A stretch of 34,516 nt of DNA, from NCBI GenBank assembly GCA_021795235.1, contig JAJYPP010000035.1, forward strand, positions 1-34,516, written 5' to 3'. Shown piece by piece: positions 1-8,023 of the stretch. This stretch comes from a bacterium (GTDB lineage: Bacteria; Chloroflexota; Dormibacteria; Aeolococcales; Bog-877). The position numbers and the translations under genes are program-made. The number at the start of each line of letters is the position of its first letter. Position 1 is the stretch's first letter. The notes under the pieces are model-generated. The model did no database searches, was not told the origin of the DNA, and saw nothing but the letters and a program-made list of their open reading frames with translations.

Positions 1-128
1 CACCCCTGCTCGCCGCTCACCTCGCCACCCGACTGATGGGGCGACCCGTCAAGCAAGTGGCTCCCATGCTCCTGCGCCGCTACGGGGGCGACAACCCAGC
101 CTCACATGCCTGGGGGAACAGATTCCCT

Positions 129-150
129 CCTTGGCCGACGTTGGCCAAGG
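129..150. repeat. Perfect 8-bp inverted repeat
   Basis: CCTTGGCC at 129-136 is repeated inverted as GGCCAAGG at 143-150 with a 6-base loop. It lies in poorly explained sequence just before the MarR-like segment. It could be a transcription stop for something further upstream or a regulator site. No T-run follows it, so the role is open. Confidence 0.4.
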
Positions 151-167
151 CGGGAAGTAACGGTGCC

Positions 168-341
168 GGACGCGAGGCCCTGACCTCGGTGGCGGCGATC
201 AGGACCCGCCTGCTCGCGGCCCGGCTGGGCTCCCTCGGCCCCGAAGATCTGGCCAGCCTCACGGCCGCCCTCCCCGCTCTCAGGCACCTGCAGGAGGCAT
301 GGGCGGAGCCGAACAGCACTGCCGGGCACCGGCAGTCGTGA
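168..341 (+). pseudogene. MarR-like C-terminal helix segment, probable remnant
   Basis: The frame ending at the TGA at 339-341 encodes about 57 residues (GREALTSVAAIRTRLLAARL, then a SPED-like turn and an ALPALRHL helix). This resembles the dimerisation helices that end MarR-family regulators. The frame stays open upstream to the window edge, but residues before position 168 do not read as a MarR winged helix, so the N-terminal part seems lost or frameshifted. MarR genes often precede MFS exporters, as here, and the stop overlaps an in-frame GTG (338) of the exporter. It could also be the end of a diverged intact gene starting outside the window. Confidence 0.35.
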
Positions 342-1582
342 CGTCCCGCTCGGCCACCTCCTTCAGGGCCACGTTCTCCAACCAGCCGCGCGCGGTCTGG
401 GCGGTCGCCTTCTCGTGCGTGGTCGGGTTCATGGGGATCGGCCTGGTCGACCCGATCCTGCCCGCGATCGCGCGGGGGCTGAGGGCCAGCCCCAGCCAGG
501 TCGAGCTGCTCTTCACCAGCTACTTCGCGGTGACGGCAGTGATGATGCTGGTCACAGGGGTCGTCTCCAGCCGTCTTGGCCCTCGGGTCACCCTGCTCGC
601 GGGGCTGGCGGTGATCGTGGTGTTCGCCAGCCTGTCGGGCTCGTCGGGCAGCGTTGCCGAACTGGTGGGGATGCGGGCCGGCTGGGGACTGGGCAGTGCC
701 CTGTTCATCGCCACCGCGTTGGCCGTGATCGTGGGCTCTGCCAGCGGCGGAGTGCCCGGCGCGATCATCCTGTACGAGTCCGCACTCGGACTTGGTATCT
801 CCATGGGGCCCCTGGTCGGCGGCCTTCTGGGTGGGATCAGCTGGCGGGGACCCTTCTTCGGGACCGCGACCCTGATGGCGATCGGGTTCGTCCTGGTGGC
901 AACCATGCTCGGGCCGGTGCCCAAACCCGCCCGCCGCACCGGCTTTCTGGACCCGCTGCGAGCGGTGCGCGACCCCGGCCTGCGCACCATCGCCGTGATG
1001 GCGCTCTTCTACAACTTCGGCTTCTTCACCATCCTGGCCTACACCCCGTTCGTCATCGACCAGAGCGTCCATGTGCTCGGGCTCATCTACTTCGGCTGGG
1101 GGCTCCTGCTGGCGGTGACCGCGGTCTTTGTGGCTCCCCGACTGGAGCGACGCTTCGGGACGGTGATCCCCCTGTACGGCGTGCTCACCGCACTGACCAC
1201 CCTGCTCGCGCTGATGGCGTTCGTACCCCGGATCGGCATCATCGTGGCGGTGATCGCGTCGGGAGCTGTGCTGGGTATCAACAACACCCTGGTGACCCAG
1301 GCGGCCATGACCGTCAGCCAGGCCGAGCGCCCGGTGGCGTCGGCGGGCTACAACTTCGTGCGCTGGATCGGTGGGGCCGTGGCCCCTTGGCTGGCCGGGG
1401 AGCTCGCGTTGAAAGTGGGGGCAAGGGTCCCGTTCTTGGTCGGGGCGGTGGCCGTGGCGATCGGGGCCGGAGTCCTCATCAGTGGCCGGGCTCACCTTGG
1501 AGCGCTGCCTCAGCTGCCATCCCGGTCGATTCTTCAGCCCCCGCTTGAGGAACTCGCGGAACAACGAGGAAGCGCCGGCTAG
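299..1582 (+). CDS. MFS transporter, drug-exporter type
   Basis: This is a predicted inner-membrane proton-driven efflux protein of the major facilitator superfamily, 427 residues from the ATG at 299. After a short polar N-terminus, about twelve hydrophobic segments span roughly residues 35-405. The first one continues into GLVDPILPAIARGL, a typical start of 12-segment exporters (DHA1-like), followed by a loop after segment two containing SSRLGPR. The tail after the last membrane segment is polar. The start is uncertain. AGGAGG at 292-297 is only one base from the ATG, whereas an in-frame GTG at 338 overlaps the preceding TGA, as in a coupled pair. The preceding MarR-like tail suggests a regulator-exporter unit. 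The transported compound cannot be told from sequence. Confidence 0.85.
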   Translation: MGGAEQHCRAPAVVTSRSATSFRATFSNQPRAVWAVAFSCVVGFMGIGLVDPILPAIARGLRASPSQVELLFTSYFAVTAVMMLVTGVVSSRLGPRVTLLAGLAVIVVFASLSGSSGSVAELVGMRAGWGLGSALFIATALAVIVGSASGGVPGAIILYESALGLGISMGPLVGGLLGGISWRGPFFGTATLMAIGFVLVATMLGPVPKPARRTGFLDPLRAVRDPGLRTIAVMALFYNFGFFTILAYTPFVIDQSVHVLGLIYFGWGLLLAVTAVFVAPRLERRFGTVIPLYGVLTALTTLLALMAFVPRIGIIVAVIASGAVLGINNTLVTQAAMTVSQAERPVASAGYNFVRWIGGAVAPWLAGELALKVGARVPFLVGAVAVAIGAGVLISGRAHLGALPQLPSRSILQPPLEELAEQRGSAG

Positions 1583-1599
1583 TTCGAAGCGGCCGGCTC

Positions 1600-1639
1600 G
1601 CCCCTTGCCCGGCCGGTTGCCATCGGCCGGGCAAGGGGC
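1600..1639 (+). terminator. Strong hairpin after the MFS gene
   Basis: A perfect 16-bp stem joins 1600-1615 to 1624-1639 with an 8-base loop, 17 bases after the MFS stop. There is no T-tract after it, which is common for stem-dependent stops in high-GC bacteria. It separates the exporter from the molybdenum hydroxylase operon. Confidence 0.65.
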
Positions 1640-1753
1640 CATACTCGCTCTGGCACGACGCTGCTGGGGGAAAGAGCTGAGGCAAGCAAGCACCGGTGTA
1701 CGGAGCCATGCTCACCCACCCGCAGCGCAACAGGGCGGTGACGGAGGGTGAGT

Positions 1754-2254
1754 ATGGCCCAGCGATTGCGGCTCACGGTCAACGGCTCCGCGAGAGAGGA
1801 TGAAGTGGAGCCGCGCCTGCTCCTGGTCCACTATCTGCGCGAGCGCTGCGGGCTGACCGGCACCCATGTGGGCTGCGATACCAGCCAGTGCGGCGCCTGT
1901 ACCGTGCTCTGCGACGGTCAGCCGGTGAAGTCCTGTTCGATGTTGGCGGTGCAGGCCGAGGGGATGGCGATCACCACCATTGAAGGGCTGGCACCATCCG
2001 ACGCGCTGCACCCTCTGCAGACCGCGTTCTGGGAGGAGCACGGCCTCCAGTGCGGGTTCTGCACCCCCGGCTTCATCATGGCGGCCAGCGCCCTGCTGGC
2101 GGAGAACCCCGACCCCACGGATGAGGAGATCGGTCGCGGGCTCGAGGGCAACCTCTGTCGCTGCACCGGTTATGTGAACATCCGCCGGGCCGTCCACCGG
2201 GCGGCGCGAGCCATGCGCGAGGGGGCCGGGGCACCGACCCCGATGGGAGGGTAG
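1754..2254 (+). CDS. coxS: Molybdenum hydroxylase small [2Fe-2S] subunit (CoxS/XdhC-like)
   Basis: This is the small iron-sulfur subunit of a three-subunit molybdenum hydroxylase, carrying electrons from the molybdenum centre of the large subunit to FAD in the medium subunit. It has 166 residues, the usual family length. A plant-type ferredoxin cluster is bound by Cys41, Cys46, Cys49 and Cys61 (motif [10 protein letters not shown]). A second cluster uses Cys100 and Cys103 (QCGFCTPG) plus Cys135 and Cys137 (LCRCTGY). The ATG at 1754 is preferred over the GTG at 1748 because GGAGG at 1743-1747 sits six bases before it. The large-subunit gene follows three bases after the stop. The gene symbol reflects family membership only; true CO oxidation is not implied. 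Confidence 0.93.
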   Translation: MAQRLRLTVNGSAREDEVEPRLLLVHYLRERCGLTGTHVGCDTSQCGACTVLCDGQPVKSCSMLAVQAEGMAITTIEGLAPSDALHPLQTAFWEEHGLQCGFCTPGFIMAASALLAENPDPTDEEIGRGLEGNLCRCTGYVNIRRAVHRAARAMREGAGAPTPMGG

Positions 2255-2257
2255 GCG

Positions 2258-4603
2258 ATGGCGGTCAGTCAGCTCATCGGATCCCGCGTACAGAGGCGGG
2301 AGGATCCCCGCCTCATCACCGGTCACGGACGCTTTATCGAGGATCGGCTGCCGGTCGGCGTGCTGCACCTGGCGGTGGTCCGCAGCCCCCACCCCCACGC
2401 CCGAGTGGTCGGCATCGACACCAGCGCGGCCGCCGCCGCTCCGGGGGTCAGGGCGGTGCTGACAGCCAAGGATTTCCATGCCCAGCTGGCGGGCGCGATG
2501 CCCGTCACCCCCAGCTTCGCACCCGAGAAGAAGTACGTGCCCGATCGCTTCCCCATCGCTTCGGACGAGGTCTGCTTCCAGGGCGAGCCGGTGGCCGTGG
2601 TGGTGGCCGATGATCGCTATCTGGCAGCCGACGCCGCCGAATTGGTGGCGGTGGAGTACGACCCCCTTCCCGCTGTGGTCGACCCGGAGTCGGCGGTCCT
2701 GCCCGGCAGTGAACGGGCCCACTCCGACGGCCCCGACAACATCGGTTGGGACATGACCTTCGACGGTGGCGATATCGAAGCGGCATTCGCCAAAGCCGAG
2801 GTCAGGGTGACCGAGCGCATCTGGCAGCAGCGGCTGGCTCCGACCCCGATGGAGCCGCGCGGAGTTCTGGCGGATTACTCCCCCTATGACGAGAAGTTGA
2901 CCATCTGGCTGGGCAGCCAGAACCCGCACTTCATCCGGCTCTTCATCTCCGGCGCCATGGGGATTCCGGAGAGCCGGGTCAGAGTCGTAGCCGAGGATGT
3001 GGGAGGTGGGTTCGGGAGCAAGATCAGCCCCTACCCGGAGGACTACCTGGTCCCGGCCGCCTCCCGCATACTGGGCCGGCCGGTACGCTGGATAGAGACC
3101 AGGACCGAGAGCGTCATGACCACCTACCACGGGCGGGGTCAGGTCTTCACCGCAGAGGCCGCCGCTCTCAAAGATGGCACGCTGCTCGGCTTGCGACTGA
3201 CCCAGATTGTAGATCTGGGCGCCTACCACGGCACCTTCGGGGCCTTCCAGGCATGCGCCTGCCTGATGGCCGGAGGGGTCTACCGGTGGGAGGCGGTGCA
3301 GGGCAGGACGATCGGGGTCCTGACCAACAAGGTCCCGACCGACCCCTACCGGGGGGCGGGCCGGCCCGAGGGAACCCACCTCTGCGAGCGGATGGTGGAC
3401 CGGGTGGCCCAGGAGATCGGGATGGACCCGGCGGAGCTCCGCCGCAAGAACTTCGCCCGGGAGTTCCCGTTCGCCAACAACTTCGGGCTGCAGTACGACT
3501 CCGGCAACTACGACGGCACTCTGGATCGGGCGATGGAGCTGGTCGATTACGCCGGCTGGCGCCAGCGCCAGGCCGAGGCCAGGAAGCAGGGCCGCCTGAT
3601 CGGGATCGGATTGTCTACCTGGGTGGAGATCTGCGGCTTCGGTCCCAGCCAGGCCACCGCGGCGGCCACGGGAGGGATCGCCCTGGTGGAGGCAGCCCAG
3701 ATCAGGTTCCTGCCCTCCGGGTCGGTCGCGGCCTTTGTCGGGACCCACGCCCAGGGTCAGGGCCACGACACCAGCTTCGCTCAGATAGTCGCGGACACCC
3801 TGGGAGTGCCGATGGAGAAGGTGGAGCTGCGCCACGGGGACACCGCCGAAGGCCCGTCCTTCGGGTACGGCACCTATGGCAGCCGCAGTCTCGCGGTTGG
3901 AGGCATGGCCCTGCACAAGGCATCCCTGGTGGTGCGTGACAAGGCCCAGCGGCTGGCCGGTCACCTGCTGGAGGTCTCTCCGGACGACCTCACCTTCGAG
4001 CAGGGGACCTTTGCCGTGAAGGGAGATCCCTCAGCCCACAAGACGATCGAGGAGGTGGCGCTGGCGGCTTATGGAGGCAACCTCCCAGCCGGGATGGAGC
4101 ATGGGCTGGAAGCGGTGAGCTACTTCGATCCCCCCAATTTTGTCTGGCCCTTCGGCGCCCACATCTGCGTGGTGGAGGTCGACCGGGAGACGGGCGCGGT
4201 GCAGGTGGAGAAGTACGTGGCGGTGGACGACTGCGGCAACGTGATCAACCCGATGATCGTCGAAGGCCAGCTCCACGGGGGGATCGTCCAGGGGATGTCC
4301 CAGGCACTCTTCGAGGAGGTGTCGTACGACCAGGAGTCCGGGCAGCTGCTGACCGGCACCATGACCGACTACCTGGTCCCGACCATGAACGAGATCCCTT
4401 CCTTGACCATGGACCGCACGGTGACCCCGAGCCCCACCAATGCCCTGGGAGTAAAAGGGATCGGCGAGGCGGGGACGATAGCATCCTCCGCCGCCGTGAT
4501 CAACGCCATCTCCGACGCGCTGGGGCCGCTGGGGATCCACCACGTCGACATGCCGGCCAGCCCCGACCGGCTCTGGAAGCTAATTCAGGAGGCGGAGTCG
4601 TGA
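2258..4603 (+). CDS. coxL: Molybdenum hydroxylase large catalytic subunit, form II CoxL type
   Basis: This 781-residue molybdopterin-cytosine-dinucleotide-binding subunit hydroxylates or oxidises the substrate with water-derived oxygen. The cofactor-binding stretch GGGFGSK lies at 249-255. The active-site loop reads PYRGAGR at 363-369, the form II (putative) type, and not the cysteine-containing AYxCSFR of proven form I CO dehydrogenases. The catalytic-base region GVKGIGEAG carries Glu737. Aldehydes, nicotinate-like or purine-like substrates are as likely as CO. The start is supported by GGAGGG just upstream, and the stop overlaps the next gene (GTGA). Gene order is small-large-medium. No maturation genes (coxD/E/F/G or mocA) follow, so cofactor insertion must be encoded elsewhere. 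moaC lies 24 kb downstream in this window. Confidence 0.92.
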   Translation: MAVSQLIGSRVQRREDPRLITGHGRFIEDRLPVGVLHLAVVRSPHPHARVVGIDTSAAAAAPGVRAVLTAKDFHAQLAGAMPVTPSFAPEKKYVPDRFPIASDEVCFQGEPVAVVVADDRYLAADAAELVAVEYDPLPAVVDPESAVLPGSERAHSDGPDNIGWDMTFDGGDIEAAFAKAEVRVTERIWQQRLAPTPMEPRGVLADYSPYDEKLTIWLGSQNPHFIRLFISGAMGIPESRVRVVAEDVGGGFGSKISPYPEDYLVPAASRILGRPVRWIETRTESVMTTYHGRGQVFTAEAAALKDGTLLGLRLTQIVDLGAYHGTFGAFQACACLMAGGVYRWEAVQGRTIGVLTNKVPTDPYRGAGRPEGTHLCERMVDRVAQEIGMDPAELRRKNFAREFPFANNFGLQYDSGNYDGTLDRAMELVDYAGWRQRQAEARKQGRLIGIGLSTWVEICGFGPSQATAAATGGIALVEAAQIRFLPSGSVAAFVGTHAQGQGHDTSFAQIVADTLGVPMEKVELRHGDTAEGPSFGYGTYGSRSLAVGGMALHKASLVVRDKAQRLAGHLLEVSPDDLTFEQGTFAVKGDPSAHKTIEEVALAAYGGNLPAGMEHGLEAVSYFDPPNFVWPFGAHICVVEVDRETGAVQVEKYVAVDDCGNVINPMIVEGQLHGGIVQGMSQALFEEVSYDQESGQLLTGTMTDYLVPTMNEIPSLTMDRTVTPSPTNALGVKGIGEAGTIASSAAVINAISDALGPLGIHHVDMPASPDRLWKLIQEAES

Positions 4604-5406
4604 TCCCTGCTGCCTTTGAGTACTCAAGAGCCACCTCGGTGGCCGACGCTGTTGCCCAGCTCCGCGCGGCGGGGCCCGAGTCCAAGGTGATCGCGGGGGG
4701 CCAGAGCCTGCTCCCGATGATGCGGCTGCGGCTGGCCCAGCCGGGGCACCTGGTCGATCTCAATGGGCTCCGCGACCTTGACTTCGTGATGGTCAAGGAC
4801 GGATTCGTCCGTATCGGGGCCATGACTCGCCACGCGACCCTGGTCCGCTCGGAGGAGGTCCGCGCCAACCTGCCTCTCCTGACTGAAATCGCCTCCGAGG
4901 TCGGAGATCCCCAGGTGCGCACCCGGGGAACCATCGGCGGCGTGATGGCTCACGCGGATGCGGCCGGCGACTACCCCACCCTGGCTCTGATGCTGGACGC
5001 GGAGATCGTCACGGACCGCCGCCGGATCCCCGCCCGGGACTTCTTCCAGCACCTCTTCACAACCGCCTTGGAGCCTGACGAACTGATCGTCGAGATCGAC
5101 TTCCCGGTGGCCAAGGGTGCGCACCGCTACCTGAAGTTCCGCCGCCGCCTCTTCGACTGGGCGATCGTCGCGGTCGGAGTCCAGAGCACAGAGGATGGCT
5201 GGCGGGTAGGGATCACCCACGCAGGGCCGACCGCGGTCCGCGCCCACGCGGTTGAGGAGGCGCTCCGGTCTGGTGCCGAACCCACCCAGGCGGCGGAGCG
5301 GGCGACGGACGGACTTCACCCGACCACCGACGTCCACGCGAGCTCGGACTTCCGGCTCCACCTGGCCCAGGTCCTGACCCGACGCGCCCTGGAGCAGGCG
5401 GCCTGA
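4600..5406 (+). CDS. coxM: Molybdenum hydroxylase medium FAD subunit (CoxM-like)
   Basis: This 268-residue FAD-binding subunit takes electrons from the [2Fe-2S] subunit and passes them to an acceptor. Two FAD signature loops are clear: AGGQSLLPMMRLRL beginning at residue 32, and TIGGVMAHADAAGDYP beginning at residue 111. The protein then continues into the C-terminal CO-dehydrogenase flavoprotein domain. The start is a GTG whose bases overlap the TGA of the large-subunit gene, implying translational coupling. It ends the operon, and a strong hairpin follows within 20 bases. Length is slightly shorter than the about 290 residues of typical CoxM, with both FAD loops intact. Confidence 0.92.
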   Translation: MIPAAFEYSRATSVADAVAQLRAAGPESKVIAGGQSLLPMMRLRLAQPGHLVDLNGLRDLDFVMVKDGFVRIGAMTRHATLVRSEEVRANLPLLTEIASEVGDPQVRTRGTIGGVMAHADAAGDYPTLALMLDAEIVTDRRRIPARDFFQHLFTTALEPDELIVEIDFPVAKGAHRYLKFRRRLFDWAIVAVGVQSTEDGWRVGITHAGPTAVRAHAVEEALRSGAEPTQAAERATDGLHPTTDVHASSDFRLHLAQVLTRRALEQAA

Positions 5407-5423
5407 AGCACCCGGCCGCTGAG

Positions 5424-5453
5424 GGGGCCTCTCCTCGCCGGAGGGGAGGCCCC
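5424..5453 (+). terminator. Hairpin ending the molybdenum hydroxylase operon
   Basis: GGGGCCTC (5424-5431) pairs with GAGGCCCC (5446-5453). An inner T-G pair and a CCTC/GAGG stem close on a GCCG tetraloop, giving a 13-bp stem 17 bases after the medium-subunit stop. No T-run follows. Confidence 0.65.
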
Positions 5454-5512
5454 ACTCCCACACCCTGGTGGGTGCTGCCCTGGCGGGCTGGGGTCACCGC
5501 CAGCCGCTGGAG

Positions 5513-6007
5513 ATGGCGGCTGTGACCTCGCTCTTGGTCGTCGCCGCCGCCAAACCTGTGCTCCCGGTCGCGGCCAGCCTGCTACTCGGGCTGGTGGTGC
5601 TGGCGCTGCTGCTCTACCGCCAGGTGAAAAAGCGGCCGGTCCGAGCCAGCCCGATCCTGCCGCTGGTGCTCCTGGTGATCGGGTTTGCGGAGCTGACCAG
5701 CTTCGCTCGAGCACACCCCCTCACCCCGACCGAGACCGGCCTCCTGACCCTCAGCCTGCTGGCCTTCGCCGTCGGGCTGGGAGCGCTGCGGGCCTTCACG
5801 GTACGCCTGTTCGCCGACGGCGGCCGGCTCATGCGCCAGGGCAGCTGGGTCACTGTCCTGCTATGGCTGCTGGCAGTGGGTCTGCATCTGGTAGTGGACT
5901 CAGGCAACGGGGTTGGCGGCGCCACCCTGCTGCTCTACCTGGGCCTCACCCTGGGGACTCAGCAGGTCGTCGTGCAGTGGCGGGCACGGCGGATGCGGAC
6001 CCCATGA
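5513..6007 (+). CDS. Small multi-span membrane protein of unknown function
   Basis: The product has about 164 residues and about five hydrophobic helices. The first spans roughly residues 5-42 in two parts, with LPVAASLLLGLVVLALLLY leading into a basic loop (RQVKKRPVR). The others are near LPLVLLVIGFAEL, LLTLSLLAFAVGLGALRAF, VTVLLWLLAVGLHLVV and GATLLLYLGLTLG. The C-terminus is Arg-rich. The arrangement resembles small DUF1453/CcdC-like membrane proteins, but that is only a resemblance. The ATG at 5513 is preferred; an in-frame GTG at 5468 would add 15 residues of less membrane-like sequence. It stands alone after the operon hairpin and converges with the minus-strand MFS gene 16 bases away. 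No function is inferred. Confidence 0.7.
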   Translation: MAAVTSLLVVAAAKPVLPVAASLLLGLVVLALLLYRQVKKRPVRASPILPLVLLVIGFAELTSFARAHPLTPTETGLLTLSLLAFAVGLGALRAFTVRLFADGGRLMRQGSWVTVLLWLLAVGLHLVVDSGNGVGGATLLLYLGLTLGTQQVVVQWRARRMRTP

Positions 6008-6023
6008 GCTCAGGCCCCAACGG

Positions 6024-7265
6024 TCAGCCCACAGGCACCGGGATGTCCGGGCTTGGCGCGGGTAGCGGTGGGACCGCCGAGCGACTCACGAGGTAGCCGG
6101 CCGCAAGCATCCCCACCACCCCGACCGCAACCAGCGACGGCACGTACCCGAAGGCGCCGATGAGGAGTGCTCCCACCGCTATCGAGGCGGTCTGAAAGCC
6201 ACCGAACACCAGCCCGAAGGCGGCGTCCACCCGGCCCTGGAGCTGGAGCGGGGTGCGCCGCTGGAGAAGGGTGGTGACTCCCACCAGGAGCCAGGGCAGG
6301 CCGAACCCGACCAGGAGAGATGCCAGCACCACCACCACCATGGGCAGGACCCCGGCGGTGTAGGCGGGGACCACACAGATGGCTGAGCCGAGTGCGATCG
6401 CCACGATCCCGAAGGCGGCCAGCCTGGTCTCCAGCAACCGACGCATGATCGGGGCGGCTGAGAGCCCGCCGGCGATCGCTCCCAGACCCTGGATCGAGAT
6501 CATGACCCCCACGAAGGCGGCCGGCCGGTGGAGGCCGTCGGTGACGACGCCGAAGAAGGCGGTCTCGAGGAAGCCGAACACCGCCACCACCGGGACCAGG
6601 GCCAGCATGACCCGCCGCAGCGGCACGGTCTCCCAGATGTGGCGAAATCCTGCGGACGTCTCCGCGATCCAATGCTCAGCCTGCCTGGTCGGGGCCGGCT
6701 CGGCCACCCGCAACCAGAGCAGGGCCCCCATCGCGACGAGGAAGGTGGCCGCGTCCAACTCCGCCACCACCGGGCCACCGGCCAGCGTGAAGAGGCCGGC
6801 GCCGACCAATGGCGTGATGAGGCGAAGACCCTCGGCCAGGGTGTTGAGGAAGCCGTTGGCCTCGCCCAGTAGCTCGCTGGGCACGATCGTGACCAGAAGA
6901 GCGGACTTGGCCGCGCTGGCGAAGGTGGCGATGGTGCCGTAGGCGACCATCACCAGCCAGATGAGCCAGACCTGGCCCGGGCCGTGGACCAGCACCAGCA
7001 GCAGGACCACGGCCGCGCCGGCGGCTTGGCAGACGATGAGCAGGGGCCGGCGCCGGGAGCGGTCGGTGACCACGCCCGCGAGTGGGGATACGACTATCTC
7101 AGGAAGCACCACGAAGAAGAAGGTGAGCCCCGCCTCGGCGTTGCTTCCGGTCAATACCCTGACCCAGATCCCCGCAGCCAGAAGCATGAAGCGGTCGCCG
7201 AACGTCGAGAGCACGGATTGGAACAGGAAGATCCGCGCCGCTCGCTCCCCCAGCAGCCGCCTCAA
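6024..7265 (-). CDS. MFS exporter, macrolide-efflux/EntS-like (DHA3 type)
   Basis: This is an inner-membrane proton antiporter of about 413 residues. It begins with a basic amphipathic lead (LRRLLGERAARIF), then QSVLSTFGDRFMLLAAGIWV and a cytoplasmic loop DRSRRRPLL after segment two. This pattern is typical of the twelve-segment MFS_3 group that exports macrolides, siderophores or other hydrophobic compounds. The reading frame is open back to 7355, but that would overlap the upstream regulator by 89 bases. The TTG at 7265 lies two bases after the regulator stop and has GGGAG upstream, so it is chosen. It is co-transcribed with the ArsR-type gene, which probably controls it. The exported compound is unknown. 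Confidence 0.85.
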   Translation of the reverse strand: MRRLLGERAARIFLFQSVLSTFGDRFMLLAAGIWVRVLTGSNAEAGLTFFFVVLPEIVVSPLAGVVTDRSRRRPLLIVCQAAGAAVVLLLVLVHGPGQVWLIWLVMVAYGTIATFASAAKSALLVTIVPSELLGEANGFLNTLAEGLRLITPLVGAGLFTLAGGPVVAELDAATFLVAMGALLWLRVAEPAPTRQAEHWIAETSAGFRHIWETVPLRRVMLALVPVVAVFGFLETAFFGVVTDGLHRPAAFVGVMISIQGLGAIAGGLSAAPIMRRLLETRLAAFGIVAIALGSAICVVPAYTAGVLPMVVVVLASLLVGFGLPWLLVGVTTLLQRRTPLQLQGRVDAAFGLVFGGFQTASIAVGALLIGAFGYVPSLVAVGVVGMLAAGYLVSRSAVPPLPAPSPDIPVPVG

Positions 7266-7266
7266 C

Positions 7267-7902
7267 TCAGCCGTCTCCCGGCCTAGAGCTGGTCTCTCCC
7301 GCCTCCAGGTTCTCCAGGTCCAGCGGGAATATGAACTGGAGGACCTCCACGGCACGGGAGCCCGGCGGCCGGGCGGATCGATCGCCCAGCCTGGGGACGT
7401 AGCGCATCAGGAGCCGAGCCAGATCGGTCTCGAGCTCTCCCAGCTCCTCGGGAGTCGCCCAGAAGACGTACTCGTCCTCGTGGGCCACCTCCCGCCACTC
7501 CTTCGGGTACCTGGCCCTGGTATCGCGCCAGTGCTGGAAACGCCGGAGATGACGCTCGCGAAACATCCGCTGCAGGGCGGTGGCCGCCAGATCGGCCTGC
7601 GGATCCACCCCCTCCTCGCCCATTGTCATGCCGATGGAGGTGACCCTCCATGGCCGGTTGCGCCCGGCCCCTCTGCCAGCCTCCTCGACGAACCCGTACT
7701 TGGACAGTTGGCGGAGGTGGAAGGAACAGGTGGTGGGACTCTCCCCGATCCGCTCCCCGGCCTTGGTCGCGGTCATCGGTCCGTCGATCATGAGGAGCTC
7801 GAGCAGCGAGATGCGGACCGGATGGGCCAGGGCACGCATGGTCTTGGCATCGGTGACGCGCCGCACCGAGTCCAGCGGATTGGCGGCATCGGACGACGGC
7901 AT
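7267..7902 (-). CDS. ArsR-family winged-helix regulator of the MFS exporter
   Basis: The product is a 211-residue transcription regulator. The N-terminal winged helix (about residues 20-95) contains MRALAHPVRISLLELL, a DNA-recognition helix SPTTCSFHLRQLSKYGFVE and a wing. This is the HTH_20/ArsR pattern often found with efflux genes. The following 110 residues are helical and charged, longer than metal-sensing ArsR proteins. The paired Cys box of metal sensors is absent, so an organic ligand is more likely. The ATG at 7902 has no visible ribosome binding site, and a promoter with consensus -35 ends just before it, suggesting a leaderless message. It is divergent from the E1 operon. Confidence 0.87.
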   Translation of the reverse strand: MPSSDAANPLDSVRRVTDAKTMRALAHPVRISLLELLMIDGPMTATKAGERIGESPTTCSFHLRQLSKYGFVEEAGRGAGRNRPWRVTSIGMTMGEEGVDPQADLAATALQRMFRERHLRRFQHWRDTRARYPKEWREVAHEDEYVFWATPEELGELETDLARLLMRYVPRLGDRSARPPGSRAVEVLQFIFPLDLENLEAGETSSRPGDG

Positions 7903-7908
7903 CGCTCA

Positions 7909-7937
7909 AGAGTAACGTCTCGAGAGTACGCTGTCAA
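7909..7937 (-). promoter_or_regulatory. Promoter of the ArsR-MFS operon with an embedded palindrome
   Basis: On the minus strand a perfect -35 TTGACA (7937-7932) is followed by a 17-base spacer and a -10-like TACTCT (7914-7909). The spacer contains the palindrome TCTCGAGA (7918-7925). The hexamer AGAGTA occurs twice on the plus strand, at 7909-7914 and 7923-7928. Placement between -35 and -10 fits autorepression by the ArsR-family protein. Predicted initiation falls at about 7902, the A of the start codon. Confidence 0.6.
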
Positions 7938-7981
7938 TAGATTGCTCTCATGCGGTCAGCGGAACACGGCACGGGACTCGC

Positions 7982-7995
7982 TAGAATCGTTTTCA
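7982..7995 (+). promoter_or_regulatory. Predicted LacI operator A, upstream of the E1 operon
   Basis: TAGAATCGTTTTCA matches nine of the ten fixed positions of the LacI-family pattern TGNAANCGNTNNCA and continues with G, giving the CAG end shared by all five sites found here. It lies 28 bases before the E1 alpha start. Its first six bases, TAGAAT, also look like a -10 element, so binding would block the promoter. Confidence 0.6.
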
Positions 7996-8023
7996 GTCCG
8001 ACTCCGAAAGTGGAGGGAGCTTC

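Noticed and set aside
80-1693. Very long minus-strand open frame opposite the MFS gene
   Set aside because: Composition is low-complexity His/Arg/Asp/Gly typical of the antisense frame of a high-GC gene; the plus strand has a clear MFS protein.
1712-3964. 750-codon minus-strand open frame opposite the molybdenum hydroxylase genes
   Set aside because: Antisense shadow; the plus-strand genes have all cofactor motifs.
2258-4603. Calling the large subunit a CO dehydrogenase
   Set aside because: The form I motif AYxCSFR is absent; the loop is PYRGAGR, so only the family is supported.
7267-7355. MFS start at 7355 overlapping the ArsR-type gene by 89 bases
   Set aside because: The added residues are Trp/Arg/Ser-rich and unlike MFS N-termini; the TTG at 7265 sits directly after the regulator stop.
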